From: Rhizobium sp. NFR03
GTDB taxonomy: Bacteria; Pseudomonadota; Alphaproteobacteria; Rhizobiales; Rhizobiaceae
DNA length: 64,000 nucleotides
Assembly (NCBI RefSeq): GCF_900111275.1
Contig: NZ_FOGR01000002.1
Location: 248,001 to 312,000, forward strand
Reading direction: 5' to 3'
Below the pieces are notes generated by a model. It saw only the letters and a list, made by a program, of their open reading frames with translations, had not been told where the DNA came from and did no database searches. Every line of letters begins with the position of its first letter. The first letter of the stretch is position 1. A program made the translations under genes and the position numbers. Below are positions 46,133 to 55,763 of this stretch, piece after piece.

Positions 46133-46396
46133 ATGCCGATGGACAAGCAGATGTACTGCCGACGCGACGACGAACCGCATCTGCGGGACGACGATCTCGC
46201 GGGCAAGGTTTCCCGCTACATCCAGTATGTCGCACTGGTGGACACCACCAACCTGAATGTCATCGCTATCGGACGAACCATCATTCTCTCGGGTTTCGTA
46301 TCGAACGAAGCGGAGGTGGGCTGCGTGGAGCAGGCGGCGGCATCCGTCATTGGCGTCCATCTCGTCGAGAACAACGTCAGTGTCCGCCATCATTGA
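46133..46396 (+). CDS. small BON-domain-like protein
   Basis: An 87-residue protein with one BON-like repeat (KVSRYIQYVALVDTTNLNVIAIGRTIILSGFVSNEAEVGCVEQAAASVIGVHLVENNV). It has no signal peptide, which is unusual for BON proteins (normally periplasmic). The start may be ATG at 46133 or 46139; GGGGATGCGGGC precedes both. It lies between the DUF982 gene and the convergent yraN gene, with a 160-base gap on its left. Confidence 0.7.
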   Translation: MPMDKQMYCRRDDEPHLRDDDLAGKVSRYIQYVALVDTTNLNVIAIGRTIILSGFVSNEAEVGCVEQAAASVIGVHLVENNVSVRHH

Positions 46397-46420
46397 AAGT
46401 GATCGACAGCATGGTCGTTG

Positions 46421-46786
46421 CTAGAAAGCATCCCTGATGTGAACCGGCCACCGCCACGGCCTGACAGAGATGATGTCGTAGCGAACGGAAAGCCGGTGCG
46501 CATCGGACTGCCTCTGTAGCCACAGGTCGCTCGCCTTGCGAATGCGCGCCTTCGATTGGTCGCTGACAGCGAAGATCGCCGCATCGACCGAGTTTCGCGC
46601 CTTCACCTCGACGCAGGCGACAAGATCGCCACGGCGGGCGATGATGTCGATCTCGCCGAGCTTCGTGCGATGGCGAAAGGCAACGATCCGGTAGCCATTC
46701 AATAGAAGCGCCAAGGCGGCGAGATACTCCGCAAGTGCGCCCTTTCGAACCGCCTGCAGTCGACGCGGATCGGCCGCTCCCGTCAC
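46421..46786 (-). CDS. YraN/UPF0102 family endonuclease-like protein
   Basis: A 121-residue PD-(D/E)XK-fold protein. The conserved [41 protein letters not shown] motif (E-D-ExK) and [10 protein letters not shown] are intact. YraN is related to Holliday-junction nucleases, but its role is unproven. It overlaps rsmI by four bases and is presumably co-transcribed with it, as in most proteobacteria. Confidence 0.92.
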   Translation of the reverse strand: MTGAADPRRLQAVRKGALAEYLAALALLLNGYRIVAFRHRTKLGEIDIIARRGDLVACVEVKARNSVDAAIFAVSDQSKARIRKASDLWLQRQSDAHRLSVRYDIISVRPWRWPVHIRDAF

Positions 46787-47715
46787 GGCTGCTCCTTCAG
46801 CGTCAAAAGCCGGTCGTAAAGCGTCCGCCGGTTCAGGCCTGTCACCTTTGCGGCTTCGGTTGCCGCCTTGCCGGCGGGCATCTCCGCCGACAGCCGGGTG
46901 AGCAATGCGTCCACATCCCGCTCGTCCGGCGCCGCCTCTTCCGGTGGCGGGCCGATGACCAGCACGATCTCGCCCTTCACGACGACATCGCCGCCATAGT
47001 GGTCGGCAAGGTCGCCGAGCGTTCCCCGCCGGAATTCCTCGAAGGTTTTGGTCAGCTCCCGGCAGACAACGGCGGCGCGCTCGCGACCCAGTGTTTCTGC
47101 CGCGCCGACCAGCGTCGCGCCGATCCTGTGCGGCGACTCGAAGAAGATGAGCGTAGCCGGCACGCGCGAGAGTTCGCCAAGCCTGTCGCGTCGCGCCTTG
47201 TCCTTCGATGGCAGGAAACCTGCAAACAGGAAGGCCTCGTTGGAAAGGCCGGAGCCGACGAGGGCTGCCAGCGGCGCGGAGGGGCCGGGAAGCGGCACCA
47301 CCCGATGGCCCGCCTCGATGGCCGTCTGGGCAAGGCGGTAGCCGGGGTCGGAGACCAGCGGCGTGCCCGCATCCGAAACGAGCGCGACGGAGCGGCCTGC
47401 ATCGAGCGCAGCAATCAGTCGCGGGCCGGCCTCGTTGGCATTGTGCTCGTGATAGGCATAGGGACGGTTGGCGATGCCGTAGCGGTCGAGCAGCACGCGG
47501 GTGACGCGCGTGTCCTCGCAGGCCAGCACATCCGCCCCGGCCAGCGTTTCCAGCGCCCGCAACGTGATGTCTCCCAGGTTGCCAATGGGCGTGGCCACCA
47601 GATAGAGCGCCGGCTCGATCGGCCGCGCCTCGACGATCGTGTCGTGGACGCGGTAGCTGCGCTGCCGTGTGCCGGCATCCGGTGCCGCATCCCGTTCTGT
47701 TGTCTTGTCCTTCAT
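46783..47715 (-). CDS. rsmI: 16S rRNA 2'-O-ribose C1402 methyltransferase RsmI
   Basis: A 310-residue tetrapyrrole-methylase-fold enzyme that methylates the ribose of C1402 in the 16S decoding centre. The [52 protein letters not shown] and [13 protein letters not shown] motifs are all present. The ATG at 47715 is chosen; a GTG 45 bases upstream has no ribosome-binding site either. It is divergent from dnaN and overlaps yraN. Confidence 0.94.
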   Translation of the reverse strand: MKDKTTERDAAPDAGTRQRSYRVHDTIVEARPIEPALYLVATPIGNLGDITLRALETLAGADVLACEDTRVTRVLLDRYGIANRPYAYHEHNANEAGPRLIAALDAGRSVALVSDAGTPLVSDPGYRLAQTAIEAGHRVVPLPGPSAPLAALVGSGLSNEAFLFAGFLPSKDKARRDRLGELSRVPATLIFFESPHRIGATLVGAAETLGRERAAVVCRELTKTFEEFRRGTLGDLADHYGGDVVVKGEIVLVIGPPPEEAAPDERDVDALLTRLSAEMPAGKAATEAAKVTGLNRRTLYDRLLTLKEQP

Positions 47716-47946
47716 GCGGTCTTTATGGGCGAGCCGGCTCTTGCCCGCAAGCCGGTGCACTGAACGATAATGGTGGGTAGTTCGGCATCAGGTCGGGCTT
47801 GGCCCTTGCACTTCGCCACAGTGTAGTGCCATTTTGCGCGTCCATATCCACGCCGCCCTTCGGCCGCCCGCGGCCCGGTGGCCGAGGCGTTCAAGAGTTC
47901 ATGCCGGGAGGCGTCTTCCGGTCCTGATGGAAAGCGACAGCATCAC

Positions 47947-49065
47947 ATGCGCATTACGATCGAGCGGTCCAATCTTCTCAAATCGCTGAACCATGTCCAC
48001 CGGGTCGTCGAGCGCCGGAACACCATTCCGATCCTGTCGAACGTGCTTCTGCGGGCGGATGGCGAAAGCCTCGACATGAAGGCGACCGACCTCGATCTCG
48101 AGATCACCGAGGCGACGCCCGCCCAGGTCGAGCAGCCCGGCGCCACCACCGTGCCCGCCCACCTGCTCTACGACATCGTGCGCAAGCTGTCGGACGGTTC
48201 GGAAGTGCGGCTTTCGACCAATGCCGAGGGCACGGCGATGACCGTCGCCTCCGGCCGTTCGAAGTTCTCGCTCCAGTGCCTGCCGCAGTCGGATTTCCCG
48301 GATTTGAACGCGGGCACCTTCACGCACAAGTTCACGATGAAGGCGACCGACCTCAAGATGTTGATCGATCGCACGCAGTTCGCGATTTCGACCGAGGAAA
48401 CGCGCTATTATCTGAACGGCATCTACATCCACACGATCGAGAGCAAGGGCGACCTGAAGCTGCGCGCTGTGGCCACCGACGGTCACCGCCTCGCACGTGC
48501 CGATCTGGAGGCGCCGTCCGGCTCCGAAGGCATGCCTGGCATCATCATTCCGCGCAAGACGGTCGGCGAACTGCAAAAGCTGGTGGACCAGCCGGATGCG
48601 ACCGTGACGCTGGAACTCTCCGACGCCAAGATCCGCATGAGCATCGGCTCCATCGTCATGACATCGAAGCTGATCGACGGCACCTTTCCGGATTACCAGC
48701 GCGTCATTCCGGCGAACAACGAGAAGGAACTGCGGATCGACTGCCAGTCCTTCGCGCAGGCCGTGGATCGCGTCTCCACCATCTCTTCCGAGCGTGGCCG
48801 CGCCGTAAAGCTCGCGCTGGCCGACGGGCAGCTGACGTTGACCGTGAACAATCCCGACAGCGGCAGCGCGACCGAAGAACTGCCGGTCGGCTACGACAAC
48901 GACCCGCTGGAGATTGGCTTCAACGCCAAGTACCTCCTCGATATCACGGCCCAGCTCTCCGGCACCGAAGCCGTCTTCATGCTCGCGGATGCGGGTTCGC
49001 CCACTCTCGTGCGCGACCTTGCCGGCGAGGATGCGCTGTATGTGCTGATGCCGATGCGGGTTTAG
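47947..49065 (+). CDS. dnaN: DNA polymerase III beta sliding clamp
   Basis: A 372-residue ring clamp of three similar domains, ending in the conserved YVLMPMRV peptide-binding groove. The start MRITIERSNLLKSLNHVHRVVERRNTIPILSN and the LRAVATDGHRLA motif are diagnostic. As usual in rhizobia it lies away from dnaA. The longer upstream frame is rejected because the ATG at 47947 begins at the family start. Confidence 0.96.
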   Translation: MRITIERSNLLKSLNHVHRVVERRNTIPILSNVLLRADGESLDMKATDLDLEITEATPAQVEQPGATTVPAHLLYDIVRKLSDGSEVRLSTNAEGTAMTVASGRSKFSLQCLPQSDFPDLNAGTFTHKFTMKATDLKMLIDRTQFAISTEETRYYLNGIYIHTIESKGDLKLRAVATDGHRLARADLEAPSGSEGMPGIIIPRKTVGELQKLVDQPDATVTLELSDAKIRMSIGSIVMTSKLIDGTFPDYQRVIPANNEKELRIDCQSFAQAVDRVSTISSERGRAVKLALADGQLTLTVNNPDSGSATEELPVGYDNDPLEIGFNAKYLLDITAQLSGTEAVFMLADAGSPTLVRDLAGEDALYVLMPMRV

Positions 49066-49114
49066 TCCCTAGCTCCTGCGGCAAGCCGATGTCCGCAATC
49101 GGAAGCCGGGGCGA

Positions 49115-50023
49115 TCACCGTTGCCGGATGATCGTGCCGATGGCGTTGGCCACAAGGCGCGATGCCGTCAGCGCCGAGAGGCCTGCAACGTCGGCCGGTG
49201 GAAAGAGTTCGACCAGATCGAACCCGACGATCCTGCCACGCGTGCCCACCCCGGCAATGATGTCGATCACCTGCGGGTAGGTCAGCCCGCCCGGCGATGG
49301 CGCGGCCACGCCCGGCATGATGCCCGGGTCGAGCCCGTCGCAATCCACCGTCATGACCACCCTCGCTCCTTCCGGAATATGCCGGAGGGCTGCCGCGGCC
49401 CCTTCGGAATGAACTTGCCGCGCGGTAACGAGCCGGCTGCCGAAGCGAAGTGCATCCTCTACCTCGACACGGCGCGCGCTACCAATACCGCGCATGCCCA
49501 CCTGAACCATGCCAGCGACATGCGCCATCTCGCTTGCTCGCCGCATCGGGCTCGAATAGCCGTATCGCTCGCCGTGCAGGGTGTCTCGCCAGTCGATATG
49601 CGCATCGATCTGAACGATCCATATCGGTTCACGGTTGGAAAATCCCGAAAGGAACGGGATCACCACGGAGTCGTCGCCACCGAGAAGTATCGGAACGGCG
49701 CCCGTTGCAAGAACCTCCCGCGTCGTCGCTTCGATGGACGCCCTGTTGCCGGCATTGTCTCCCATCTGCGTCGACACGTTGCCGAGGTCGATGCAGCAAT
49801 GCGCACCTTCATCGAACAGCGGTCCGCCAAGATCGAAATCCCAGTGGTCGATCAAACCAGCGTCCTCCCGGCTCGCGGCCCGAACGGAATCGGCGGCAAG
49901 CGCATAGCCGCTGCTATCCTTGCCCGGATAAGTGCTTCCATATGCGGCACCGAAAACAGCGGCGACAGGCTTGATGTGCGGAAGAGTATCCGGAAATCCG
50001 AGGAAGGACGAGATAGTGTTCAT
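49115..50023 (-). CDS. ureohydrolase (agmatinase/arginase-like) with altered metal motif
   Basis: A 302-residue ureohydrolase-fold enzyme. The second and third metal motifs are intact: DAHID (D140, H142, D144) and DCDGLDP (D227, D229). The first motif reads GGDDS (115-119) where most agmatinases have GGDHS, so the first metal His is replaced by Asp118. The enzyme probably hydrolyses a guanidino compound; agmatine is the default guess, but the substitution may signal another substrate or metal. It lies convergent with dnaN. Confidence 0.8.
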   Translation of the reverse strand: MNTISSFLGFPDTLPHIKPVAAVFGAAYGSTYPGKDSSGYALAADSVRAASREDAGLIDHWDFDLGGPLFDEGAHCCIDLGNVSTQMGDNAGNRASIEATTREVLATGAVPILLGGDDSVVIPFLSGFSNREPIWIVQIDAHIDWRDTLHGERYGYSSPMRRASEMAHVAGMVQVGMRGIGSARRVEVEDALRFGSRLVTARQVHSEGAAAALRHIPEGARVVMTVDCDGLDPGIMPGVAAPSPGGLTYPQVIDIIAGVGTRGRIVGFDLVELFPPADVAGLSALTASRLVANAIGTIIRQR

Positions 50024-50215
50024 TCTGGAGCCTCAATTGATCTGAATGACAGTCTAAACGATGACGCGGTTCTCCTTCCAGCCGTGTCATCCGGCAAGCC
50101 GGCATGTGTAGCGCCAGCAATCAAATGACGCAAAGAGGACGGTTTTTGTCGCGTTGGGTTTTAGGATGCGGTATGACAGCAAGCGCTCAAGCAGCGAGTC
50201 GGAGTGGAGACGAGT

Positions 50216-50812
50216 ATGAATTTGCGTTTGAAAGAGCGGTTCGGCAAGAAATTCGATGAGGAAATCCGGTTCTTCAAGGGCTGGCGCAGCAATATGCGCG
50301 CCGTGGGCGCGATTACGCCGACCTCGTCCATTGCTGCGCGGCGGATGGCAAGCGTCATCGACAATGGCTCAGGGCTCCCGGTTCTCGAGCTCGGCCCGGG
50401 TACGGGCGTGATCACAAAGGCGATCCTTGATCGTGGCGTGGCGCCCGAGCAGCTGGTCTCGGTGGAGTATTCGACCGATTTCTACCATCAGCTCCTGAAG
50501 CGGTTTCCCACCGTCGAGTTCATCAATGGCGATGCGTTCAATCTCGATACGACGCTCGGCCGACGCGCCGGCGAGCAGTTCGATTGCGTCATCTCGGCCG
50601 TACCTCTCCTCAATATGCCCATGCAGAGCCGTGTCGCGCTGATCGAGGATCTGCTGACGCGGGTGCCCGTCGGCCGCCCCGTGGTGCAGATTTCCTACGG
50701 CCCGCGTTCGCCCGTCGCCAGCATGCCGGACCGGTTCCGCACCGAACAGCTCGACTTCATCATGCGCAATATCCCGCCGGCGCGGCTCTGGATTTATCGC
50801 AAAACCCACTGA
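50216..50812 (+). CDS. pmtA: phospholipid N-methyltransferase
   Basis: A 198-residue S-adenosylmethionine-dependent enzyme that converts phosphatidylethanolamine to phosphatidylcholine by successive methylations. The LRLKERFGKKFDEEIRFFKGW start, ITPTSSIAARRMA, the SAM motif LELGPGTGVITKAIL (about 55-69) and ISYGPRSPV match the Sinorhizobium PmtA type closely. GGAGA lies five bases before the ATG at 50216. Phosphatidylcholine is typical of rhizobial membranes. Confidence 0.92.
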   Translation: MNLRLKERFGKKFDEEIRFFKGWRSNMRAVGAITPTSSIAARRMASVIDNGSGLPVLELGPGTGVITKAILDRGVAPEQLVSVEYSTDFYHQLLKRFPTVEFINGDAFNLDTTLGRRAGEQFDCVISAVPLLNMPMQSRVALIEDLLTRVPVGRPVVQISYGPRSPVASMPDRFRTEQLDFIMRNIPPARLWIYRKTH

Positions 50813-50819
50813 GGTTGTC

Positions 50820-51416
50820 ATGTTCGGCCTCTACATCAGCCACCCGGAGGTTGCGATCGATCCGGACGTGCCGATTCCGCGCTGGGGCCTTTCCGAAAAG
50901 GGGCATCAGCGCGCTCGGGTCGCAGCCGCGTCAGGCTGGGCGCGGGGCCTTGGTCGTATCGTCTCTTCGGACGAGACGAAGGCGCTGGAGACGGCGGCTC
51001 TCCTTGCCGAAGCATCCGGAGTGCCTGTCGAGGTGTTGGCGGACAGCGGCGAGAATGACCGCTCGGCGACCGGCTTCCTGCCGCCAGCCGAGTTCGAAGC
51101 CGCAGCGGACAGCTTCTTTGCCGAACCGGCTGTGAGCTTTCGTGGTTGGGAAACGGCGGACCACGCCAGGGCCCGCATCGTGCGCGCCGTTACGTCCGTG
51201 CTTGACGCGCATGATCCGTCGATCCCGATCGCCTTCATCGGCCATGGCGGCGTCGGCACGCTGCTCTTCTGTCACCTCTCCGGCATTCCCGTTTCGCGGG
51301 CGCACGACCAGGGTCCGGGCGGCGGGGGCAATCTCTTCGCATTTTCCCTTGCCCGCAGGCGCCCGGTATGCAAGTGGACCCGCATCGAGGACTGGCAGGG
51401 GTGGACGGATGGCTGA
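50820..51416 (+). CDS. histidine phosphatase-superfamily protein
   Basis: A 198-residue phosphoglycerate-mutase-fold protein. The N-terminal motif reads YISHPEVAI where active members have RHG, so the usual Arg before the catalytic His is missing, while [13 protein letters not shown] supplies the second His. The fold is intact but activity is uncertain. Its end overlaps the pyrF start by eight bases, and pmtA is eight bases upstream, giving a compact pmtA-phosphatase-pyrF run. Confidence 0.82.
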   Translation: MFGLYISHPEVAIDPDVPIPRWGLSEKGHQRARVAAASGWARGLGRIVSSDETKALETAALLAEASGVPVEVLADSGENDRSATGFLPPAEFEAAADSFFAEPAVSFRGWETADHARARIVRAVTSVLDAHDPSIPIAFIGHGGVGTLLFCHLSGIPVSRAHDQGPGGGGNLFAFSLARRRPVCKWTRIEDWQGWTDG

Positions 51417-52122
51417 GGCAGCACACGACAGGTTGATCATCGGCCTCGACGTTCCCACGATCGCGGAAGCTCAAAGCATCGTCGATGCCATCGGCGACGA
51501 CGGGCAGTTCTACAAGATCGGCTACCAGCTGGTCTTTGCCGGCGGTCTGGAATTTGCGCGAGACCTCGCCGCGTCCGGCAAGAAAATCTTCCTCGATATG
51601 AAGCTTCTCGACATCGACAACACGGTGGCCAAGGGCGTCGAGAACATCGCGCGCATGGGCATGACCATGCTGACGCTGCACGCCTATCCGAAAGCCATGA
51701 TTGCTGCTGTCGAAGCAGCAAAAGGCTCCAGCCTCTGTCTGCTCGGCGTGACCGTGCTGACCTCGATGGATGCGGACGATCTCGCAGCGGCCGGCTATGC
51801 CGACGATCCCCGTGCGCTGGTGCTGCGCCGGGCGGCGCAGGCGCGGGACGCGGGGATGGGCGGTGTCGTCTGTTCCGCCGAGGAAGCAGCGATCGTCCGC
51901 GAGGTCGTGGGTCCCGACCTCGCCGTGGTCACGCCCGGCATTCGCCCCGTGGGGGCCGACAAGGGCGACCAGAAGCGGGTCATGACCCCGTTCGACGCGA
52001 TTTCGGCCGGTGCGAGCCACCTCGTCGTCGGGCGACCGATCGTCAAGGCGGAAGATCCGCGCGCCGCAACGCGCGCTATTCTGGGCGACATGCGCCGCGC
52101 CGCCTGGCCCAGCAACGACTGA
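51409..52122 (+). CDS. pyrF: orotidine 5'-phosphate decarboxylase
   Basis: A 237-residue enzyme making UMP in pyrimidine synthesis. The active-site loop [17 protein letters not shown] (Asp-x-Lys-x-x-Asp) and the phosphate loop [20 protein letters not shown] are present, with VVGRPI near the end. The ATG at 51409 overlaps the preceding gene; the longer frame upstream is that gene read in another frame. Confidence 0.94.
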   Translation: MAEAAHDRLIIGLDVPTIAEAQSIVDAIGDDGQFYKIGYQLVFAGGLEFARDLAASGKKIFLDMKLLDIDNTVAKGVENIARMGMTMLTLHAYPKAMIAAVEAAKGSSLCLLGVTVLTSMDADDLAAAGYADDPRALVLRRAAQARDAGMGGVVCSAEEAAIVREVVGPDLAVVTPGIRPVGADKGDQKRVMTPFDAISAGASHLVVGRPIVKAEDPRAATRAILGDMRRAAWPSND

Positions 52123-52159
52123 CACTTTCAAGATCGAACGCTTCAAGAAGGAGATCGCC

Positions 52160-52447
52160 ATGGCCAAGGGATACTGGATCGCGCGCGTCGATGTTCGCGA
52201 CGCCGAGCGTTACAAGGACTATGTATCGGCTGCAAAGCCCGCATTCGAGAGATATGGAGCAGTTTTCCTCGCGCGTGGCGGACCGGTGGAAAAGCTCGAA
52301 GGCAACATCCGGGCGCGCAACGTGATCATCGAATTCCCGTCGATGGAGGCCGCCGTCGCCTGTTACAATTCACCGGAATACCAGATCGCGGCAGCCATCC
52401 GCCAGGAGGTCGCGGATGCCGACATGCTGGTGGTCGAAGGCATCTGA
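52160..52447 (+). CDS. DUF1330 family protein
   Basis: A 95-residue dimeric alpha/beta barrel-like protein of the DUF1330 family (MAKGYWIARVDVRDAERYKDY, then IIEFPSMEAAVACYNSPEYQIA). AAGAAGGAG precedes the ATG by seven bases. It follows pyrF by 37 bases and may be co-transcribed. The function is unknown; related proteins sit next to many unrelated genes in rhizobia. Confidence 0.9.
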   Translation: MAKGYWIARVDVRDAERYKDYVSAAKPAFERYGAVFLARGGPVEKLEGNIRARNVIIEFPSMEAAVACYNSPEYQIAAAIRQEVADADMLVVEGI

Positions 52448-52558
52448 GCCGCGCTCTGCATCTGCGACATGTTGCGCCGCATGATACCTTCCCGTACGAG
52501 GCGAGGTAAGCTATATCGCATGATTGATCATGCCTGAAAAACACCGGAGCGCCGTTCC

Positions 52559-53539
52559 ATGACCCTGTCCAATCTTCCCCCGCTCGTCACCGTCTTCGGC
52601 GGATCGGGATTCGTCGGGAGGCACGTGGTGCGCGCGCTTGCTCGACGTGGTTTCCGCATCCGGGTCGCTGTGCGCCGCCCGGATCTGGCGGGCTTCCTCC
52701 AGCCGCTCGGCAATGTCGGCCAGATCTCCTTCGTTCAGGCAAACCTGCGCTACCGCCAGTCGGTCGATGCCGCCGTTCAAGGCAGCGATCACGTCGTCAA
52801 CTGTGTCGGTATTCTGTTCGAGGCAGGCCGTAATACGTTCGACGCCGTGCAGGATTTCGGCGCGCGCGCCGTCGCCGAGGCCGCGCGCAGCGTCGGCGCG
52901 TCGCTGACCCATGTCTCGGCCATCGGCGCCGATGCCGGCAGCGCGTCCATCTATGCCCAGTCGAAGGCGAAGGCGGAAAAGGCCGTGATGGAGATCAAGC
53001 CGGATGCGGTCATCCTGCGTCCCTCGATCGTCTTCGGTCCGGAAGACGGCTTCTTCAACAAGTTTGCCCAGATGTCGCGCTTCTCGCCGGCCCTGCCGCT
53101 GATCGGTGGCGGGAAGACGGCGTTCCAGCCCGTCTATGTCGCGGATGTCGCGGAAGCCGTCGCCAAGGCGGTCGAAGGCAAGGTCGAGAAGGGCCGGATC
53201 TACGAACTCGGCGGCCCCGAAGTGCTCACCTTCCGCCAGTGTCTTGAAATCATGCTGAAGGCGATCGACCGCAAGCGCGCCCTTGTCTCGCTGCCGTTCG
53301 GTGCCGCATCCCTGATCGGCAGCATCGCCTCCATGGTGCCGCTGATCGCGCCGCCGCTGACGACCGATCAGGTGACGCTGTTGAAAAGCGATAATGTCGT
53401 CTCGCCGGCAGCAGAAGCAGAGGGCCGCACCTTCAAGGCCTTCGTCATCGAGCCGACGCTCGTCGAGGCGATCATCCCGAGCTACCTCGTGCGCTACCGG
53501 CCGCAGGGCCAGTACACGCGCTCCGGCAAGGCTGCCTGA
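52559..53539 (+). CDS. NDUFA9-like NAD(P)-binding protein (complex I accessory type)
   Basis: A 326-residue atypical SDR with the Rossmann motif VFGGSGFVGRHVV (about residues 11-23), IYAQSKAKAE and LRPSIVFGPEDGFFNKFA. It matches the NmrA/NDUFA9 subfamily, an accessory subunit of respiratory complex I in alphaproteobacteria and mitochondria. No nuo genes are nearby. The active-site Tyr/Lys pair of classical SDRs is shifted, in keeping with a structural role. Confidence 0.88.
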   Translation: MTLSNLPPLVTVFGGSGFVGRHVVRALARRGFRIRVAVRRPDLAGFLQPLGNVGQISFVQANLRYRQSVDAAVQGSDHVVNCVGILFEAGRNTFDAVQDFGARAVAEAARSVGASLTHVSAIGADAGSASIYAQSKAKAEKAVMEIKPDAVILRPSIVFGPEDGFFNKFAQMSRFSPALPLIGGGKTAFQPVYVADVAEAVAKAVEGKVEKGRIYELGGPEVLTFRQCLEIMLKAIDRKRALVSLPFGAASLIGSIASMVPLIAPPLTTDQVTLLKSDNVVSPAAEAEGRTFKAFVIEPTLVEAIIPSYLVRYRPQGQYTRSGKAA

Positions 53540-53578
53540 GCGCCGTCCCAAGCCACTTTTCGAGCGGTGAAATGACGG

Positions 53579-53604
53579 AGCCGCCGGTGATGAGCCGGCG
53601 GCTT
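53579..53604 (+). terminator. intrinsic terminator after the NDUFA9-like gene
   Basis: AGCCGCCGG pairs with CCGGCGGCT around TGATGAG, followed by TTCGTT. It lies 40 bases after the stop. Confidence 0.75.
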
Positions 53605-53785
53605 TCGTTCGTCCGGAAAGTGCGGCGTTGCAGTTCTGCCGCACTGCACATTTGCCGTCGGCCTTTACCGGCGATTCAACATGTTGCGTTATTGCTTGTG
53701 CCGGTGCTGGAGCATAGACAGCAGCCGCGTGCTTTTGTCAGGATCACGGCACGCCATTCCGACATCTCGAAAGGCTAGAGAGTAA

Positions 53786-53950
53786 ATGGGTAAGTCGATC
53801 GCAATCTTCTTTGCGTGCGCGGCATTGGTCATCGTTGCAGGCTCGTTCGCCGCTCCGAAGACCGTGGCAGGCAGCCACGATAACTGTGCGCCGGCTTATG
53901 GCGTCGATCCTTGCACGACATCGTCGATCGGGCTCGTTTCCGGTCGCTGA
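53786..53950 (+). CDS. 54-residue secreted or anchored protein with two cysteines
   Basis: A short gene with ATG at 53786 and a TGA stop. The first 25 residues form a signal or membrane segment (MGKSIAIFFACAALVIVAG). The mature part contains DNCAPAYGVDPCTT, two Cys nine apart that may form a disulfide. AGAGAG lies upstream and a strong terminator lies 70 bases downstream. I recall similar short rhizobial proteins with an NCxPAYGVDPC core, but their function is unknown. Confidence 0.65.
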   Translation: MGKSIAIFFACAALVIVAGSFAAPKTVAGSHDNCAPAYGVDPCTTSSIGLVSGR

Positions 53951-54020
53951 CGTCGTCTTGCAGCCGTGAGGTTTCATCGGCTGGCGATATGAATTTCTGA
54001 GGGTATGGCGGGGGCCAGGA

Positions 54021-54060
54021 AACCGCATGCAGACCGTGATCCGGCTGCATGCGGTTTTTT
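54021..54060 (+). terminator. intrinsic terminator of the 54-residue protein gene
   Basis: AACCGCATGCAG (54021-54032) pairs perfectly with CTGCATGCGGTT (54044-54055), and a run of T's continues to 54060. Confidence 0.9.
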
Positions 54061-54068
54061 CTATGGGG

Positions 54069-54875
54069 TTAGCCGAAAACGGTGAGGCCGATAAGGCCTG
54101 CCGTGCCGACGATGATGCGCCAGATGGCGAACGGGGCAAAGCCTCGGCTGGACACGAAGGCGAGCAGCGAACGCACCACGACCAGCGCCGAGACGAAGGC
54201 GGCAATGAAGCCGACCGCAATCAGCGATGCGTCGTTGAAGTCCAGCACGTCGCGGTTCTTGTAGAGATCGAGAACCGTGGCTCCGAGCATGGTGGGGATG
54301 GCGAGGAAGAACGAGAATTCGGCCGCCGACCGCTTGTCTGTGCCCATCAGGAGCGAGCCGGCAATGGTCGCGCCGGAGCGGGACGTGCCGGGGATCATGG
54401 CGAGGCACTGGAACAGGCCGATCTTCAGAGCCAGCGCCGGCGTGTAGTCCATCATGTCGTGGTAGCGCGGCTTCATCGGCATGCGGTCGATGGCGTAGAG
54501 GATAATGCCGCCGACGATCAGCATGATGCAGATCAGTTTCGGCGTCTCGAACAGCACGTTCTTGATGAAGTCATGGGCGAGAAACCCGATGATCGCCGCC
54601 GGCAGGAAGGCGAGCAGGATGAGAAGCACGAAGCGTCGTGCCCGTGGATCGCTTGGCAGGGCGATCAGGATCGACCAGAGCCGCTGGAAATAGACGGTGA
54701 GGATGGCAAGGATCGCGCCGAGCTGGATGATGATCTCGAAGGTTTTTCCCTTCGACTCAAAGCCCAGAAAATGCCCTGCAAGCAGGATATGCGCCGTGGA
54801 GGACACGGGAATGAACTCGGTCAGGCCTTCGATGAGGCCCAGAATGAGCGCACTGAAGATCGAATGTTCGGGCAT
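54069..54875 (-). CDS. uppP: undecaprenyl-diphosphatase
   Basis: A 268-residue inner-membrane enzyme (BacA/UppP family) recycling the lipid carrier for cell-wall synthesis. The [18 protein letters not shown] motif near the start and [16 protein letters not shown] in the second half are the catalytic signatures, and about eight hydrophobic segments fit. It lies in reverse to the two flanking genes. Confidence 0.94.
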   Translation of the reverse strand: MPEHSIFSALILGLIEGLTEFIPVSSTAHILLAGHFLGFESKGKTFEIIIQLGAILAILTVYFQRLWSILIALPSDPRARRFVLLILLAFLPAAIIGFLAHDFIKNVLFETPKLICIMLIVGGIILYAIDRMPMKPRYHDMMDYTPALALKIGLFQCLAMIPGTSRSGATIAGSLLMGTDKRSAAEFSFFLAIPTMLGATVLDLYKNRDVLDFNDASLIAVGFIAAFVSALVVVRSLLAFVSSRGFAPFAIWRIIVGTAGLIGLTVFG

Positions 54876-55070
54876 GAGGTAAAGTTTCCTTTAAGCAAAG
54901 GAGTTTAAGGGTTCACGAACCGGGGGAGGGCCGATTCGCTTGAGTTCGGGAAAGCTTGCTTCTATAGCTGCGACGAGCGCTGTCTTATAGCTGCCTTCTC
55001 TCTGCCATTGCCAGACGAAACCACGCCCCGCGATCCAACCTTGAAAACCTGTTCCGAGACAGACGCATCG

Positions 55071-55763
55071 ATGCCCACACTCTATCATCACCCCATGTCC
55101 ACAGCGTCCCGTTTCGTCCGGCTCATCCTGTCGGAATACGGCTACCAGACGGATCTGACGGAAGAGCAGCCCTGGGAGAAACGGCGCGATTTTCTGGCGC
55201 TCAATCCCGCGGGCACGCTGCCGGTCTATGTGGATGACAGCATGCGTGCGCTCTGCGGCGCGGCCGTCATCTCCGAATATCTCGACGAGACCAATGGTGT
55301 GCTGAAGCGTGAGCGCCGGCTTCTGGCGGAGGACCCGTTCCAGCGCGCGGAAATCCGCCGCCTGACGGAATGGTTTCTCCTGAAGATGGAAGCCGACGTG
55401 ACGCGTCCTCTGGTGCGCGAGCGGATCTTCAAGCTGCAGATGACGGCCGAGCAGGGCGGCGGCGCGCCGGACTCGAAGATGCTGCGCCTGTCGCGCGCCA
55501 ACATCCGCCAGCATATGAAATACCTGTCTTGGCTCGCCGGATCGCGCACCTATCTTGCGGGCGATCGCCTCTCCTATGCGGATCTTGCCGCGGCCGCCGC
55601 CCTCTCCGTGCTCGACTACATGGGAGAGATCGACTGGACGAAGGCGCCTGCCGCCAAGGACTGGTACCAGCGCCTGAAGTCGCGTCCCTCTTTCCGCCCG
55701 CTGCTGGCCGAGCGCGTGCGCGGCCTGACCCCGGTATCGCATTATGCGGACCTCGACTTCTGA
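55071..55763 (+). CDS. glutathione S-transferase family protein
   Basis: A 230-residue two-domain GST. The thioredoxin-like domain (1-80) has [20 protein letters not shown] and [13 protein letters not shown]. The helical domain contains [19 protein letters not shown], the conserved N-capping region. The ATG at 55071 is chosen because upstream starts add unlike sequence. Its end overlaps the queG start by 20 bases, so both are read together. Confidence 0.9.
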   Translation: MPTLYHHPMSTASRFVRLILSEYGYQTDLTEEQPWEKRRDFLALNPAGTLPVYVDDSMRALCGAAVISEYLDETNGVLKRERRLLAEDPFQRAEIRRLTEWFLLKMEADVTRPLVRERIFKLQMTAEQGGGAPDSKMLRLSRANIRQHMKYLSWLAGSRTYLAGDRLSYADLAAAAALSVLDYMGEIDWTKAPAAKDWYQRLKSRPSFRPLLAERVRGLTPVSHYADLDF

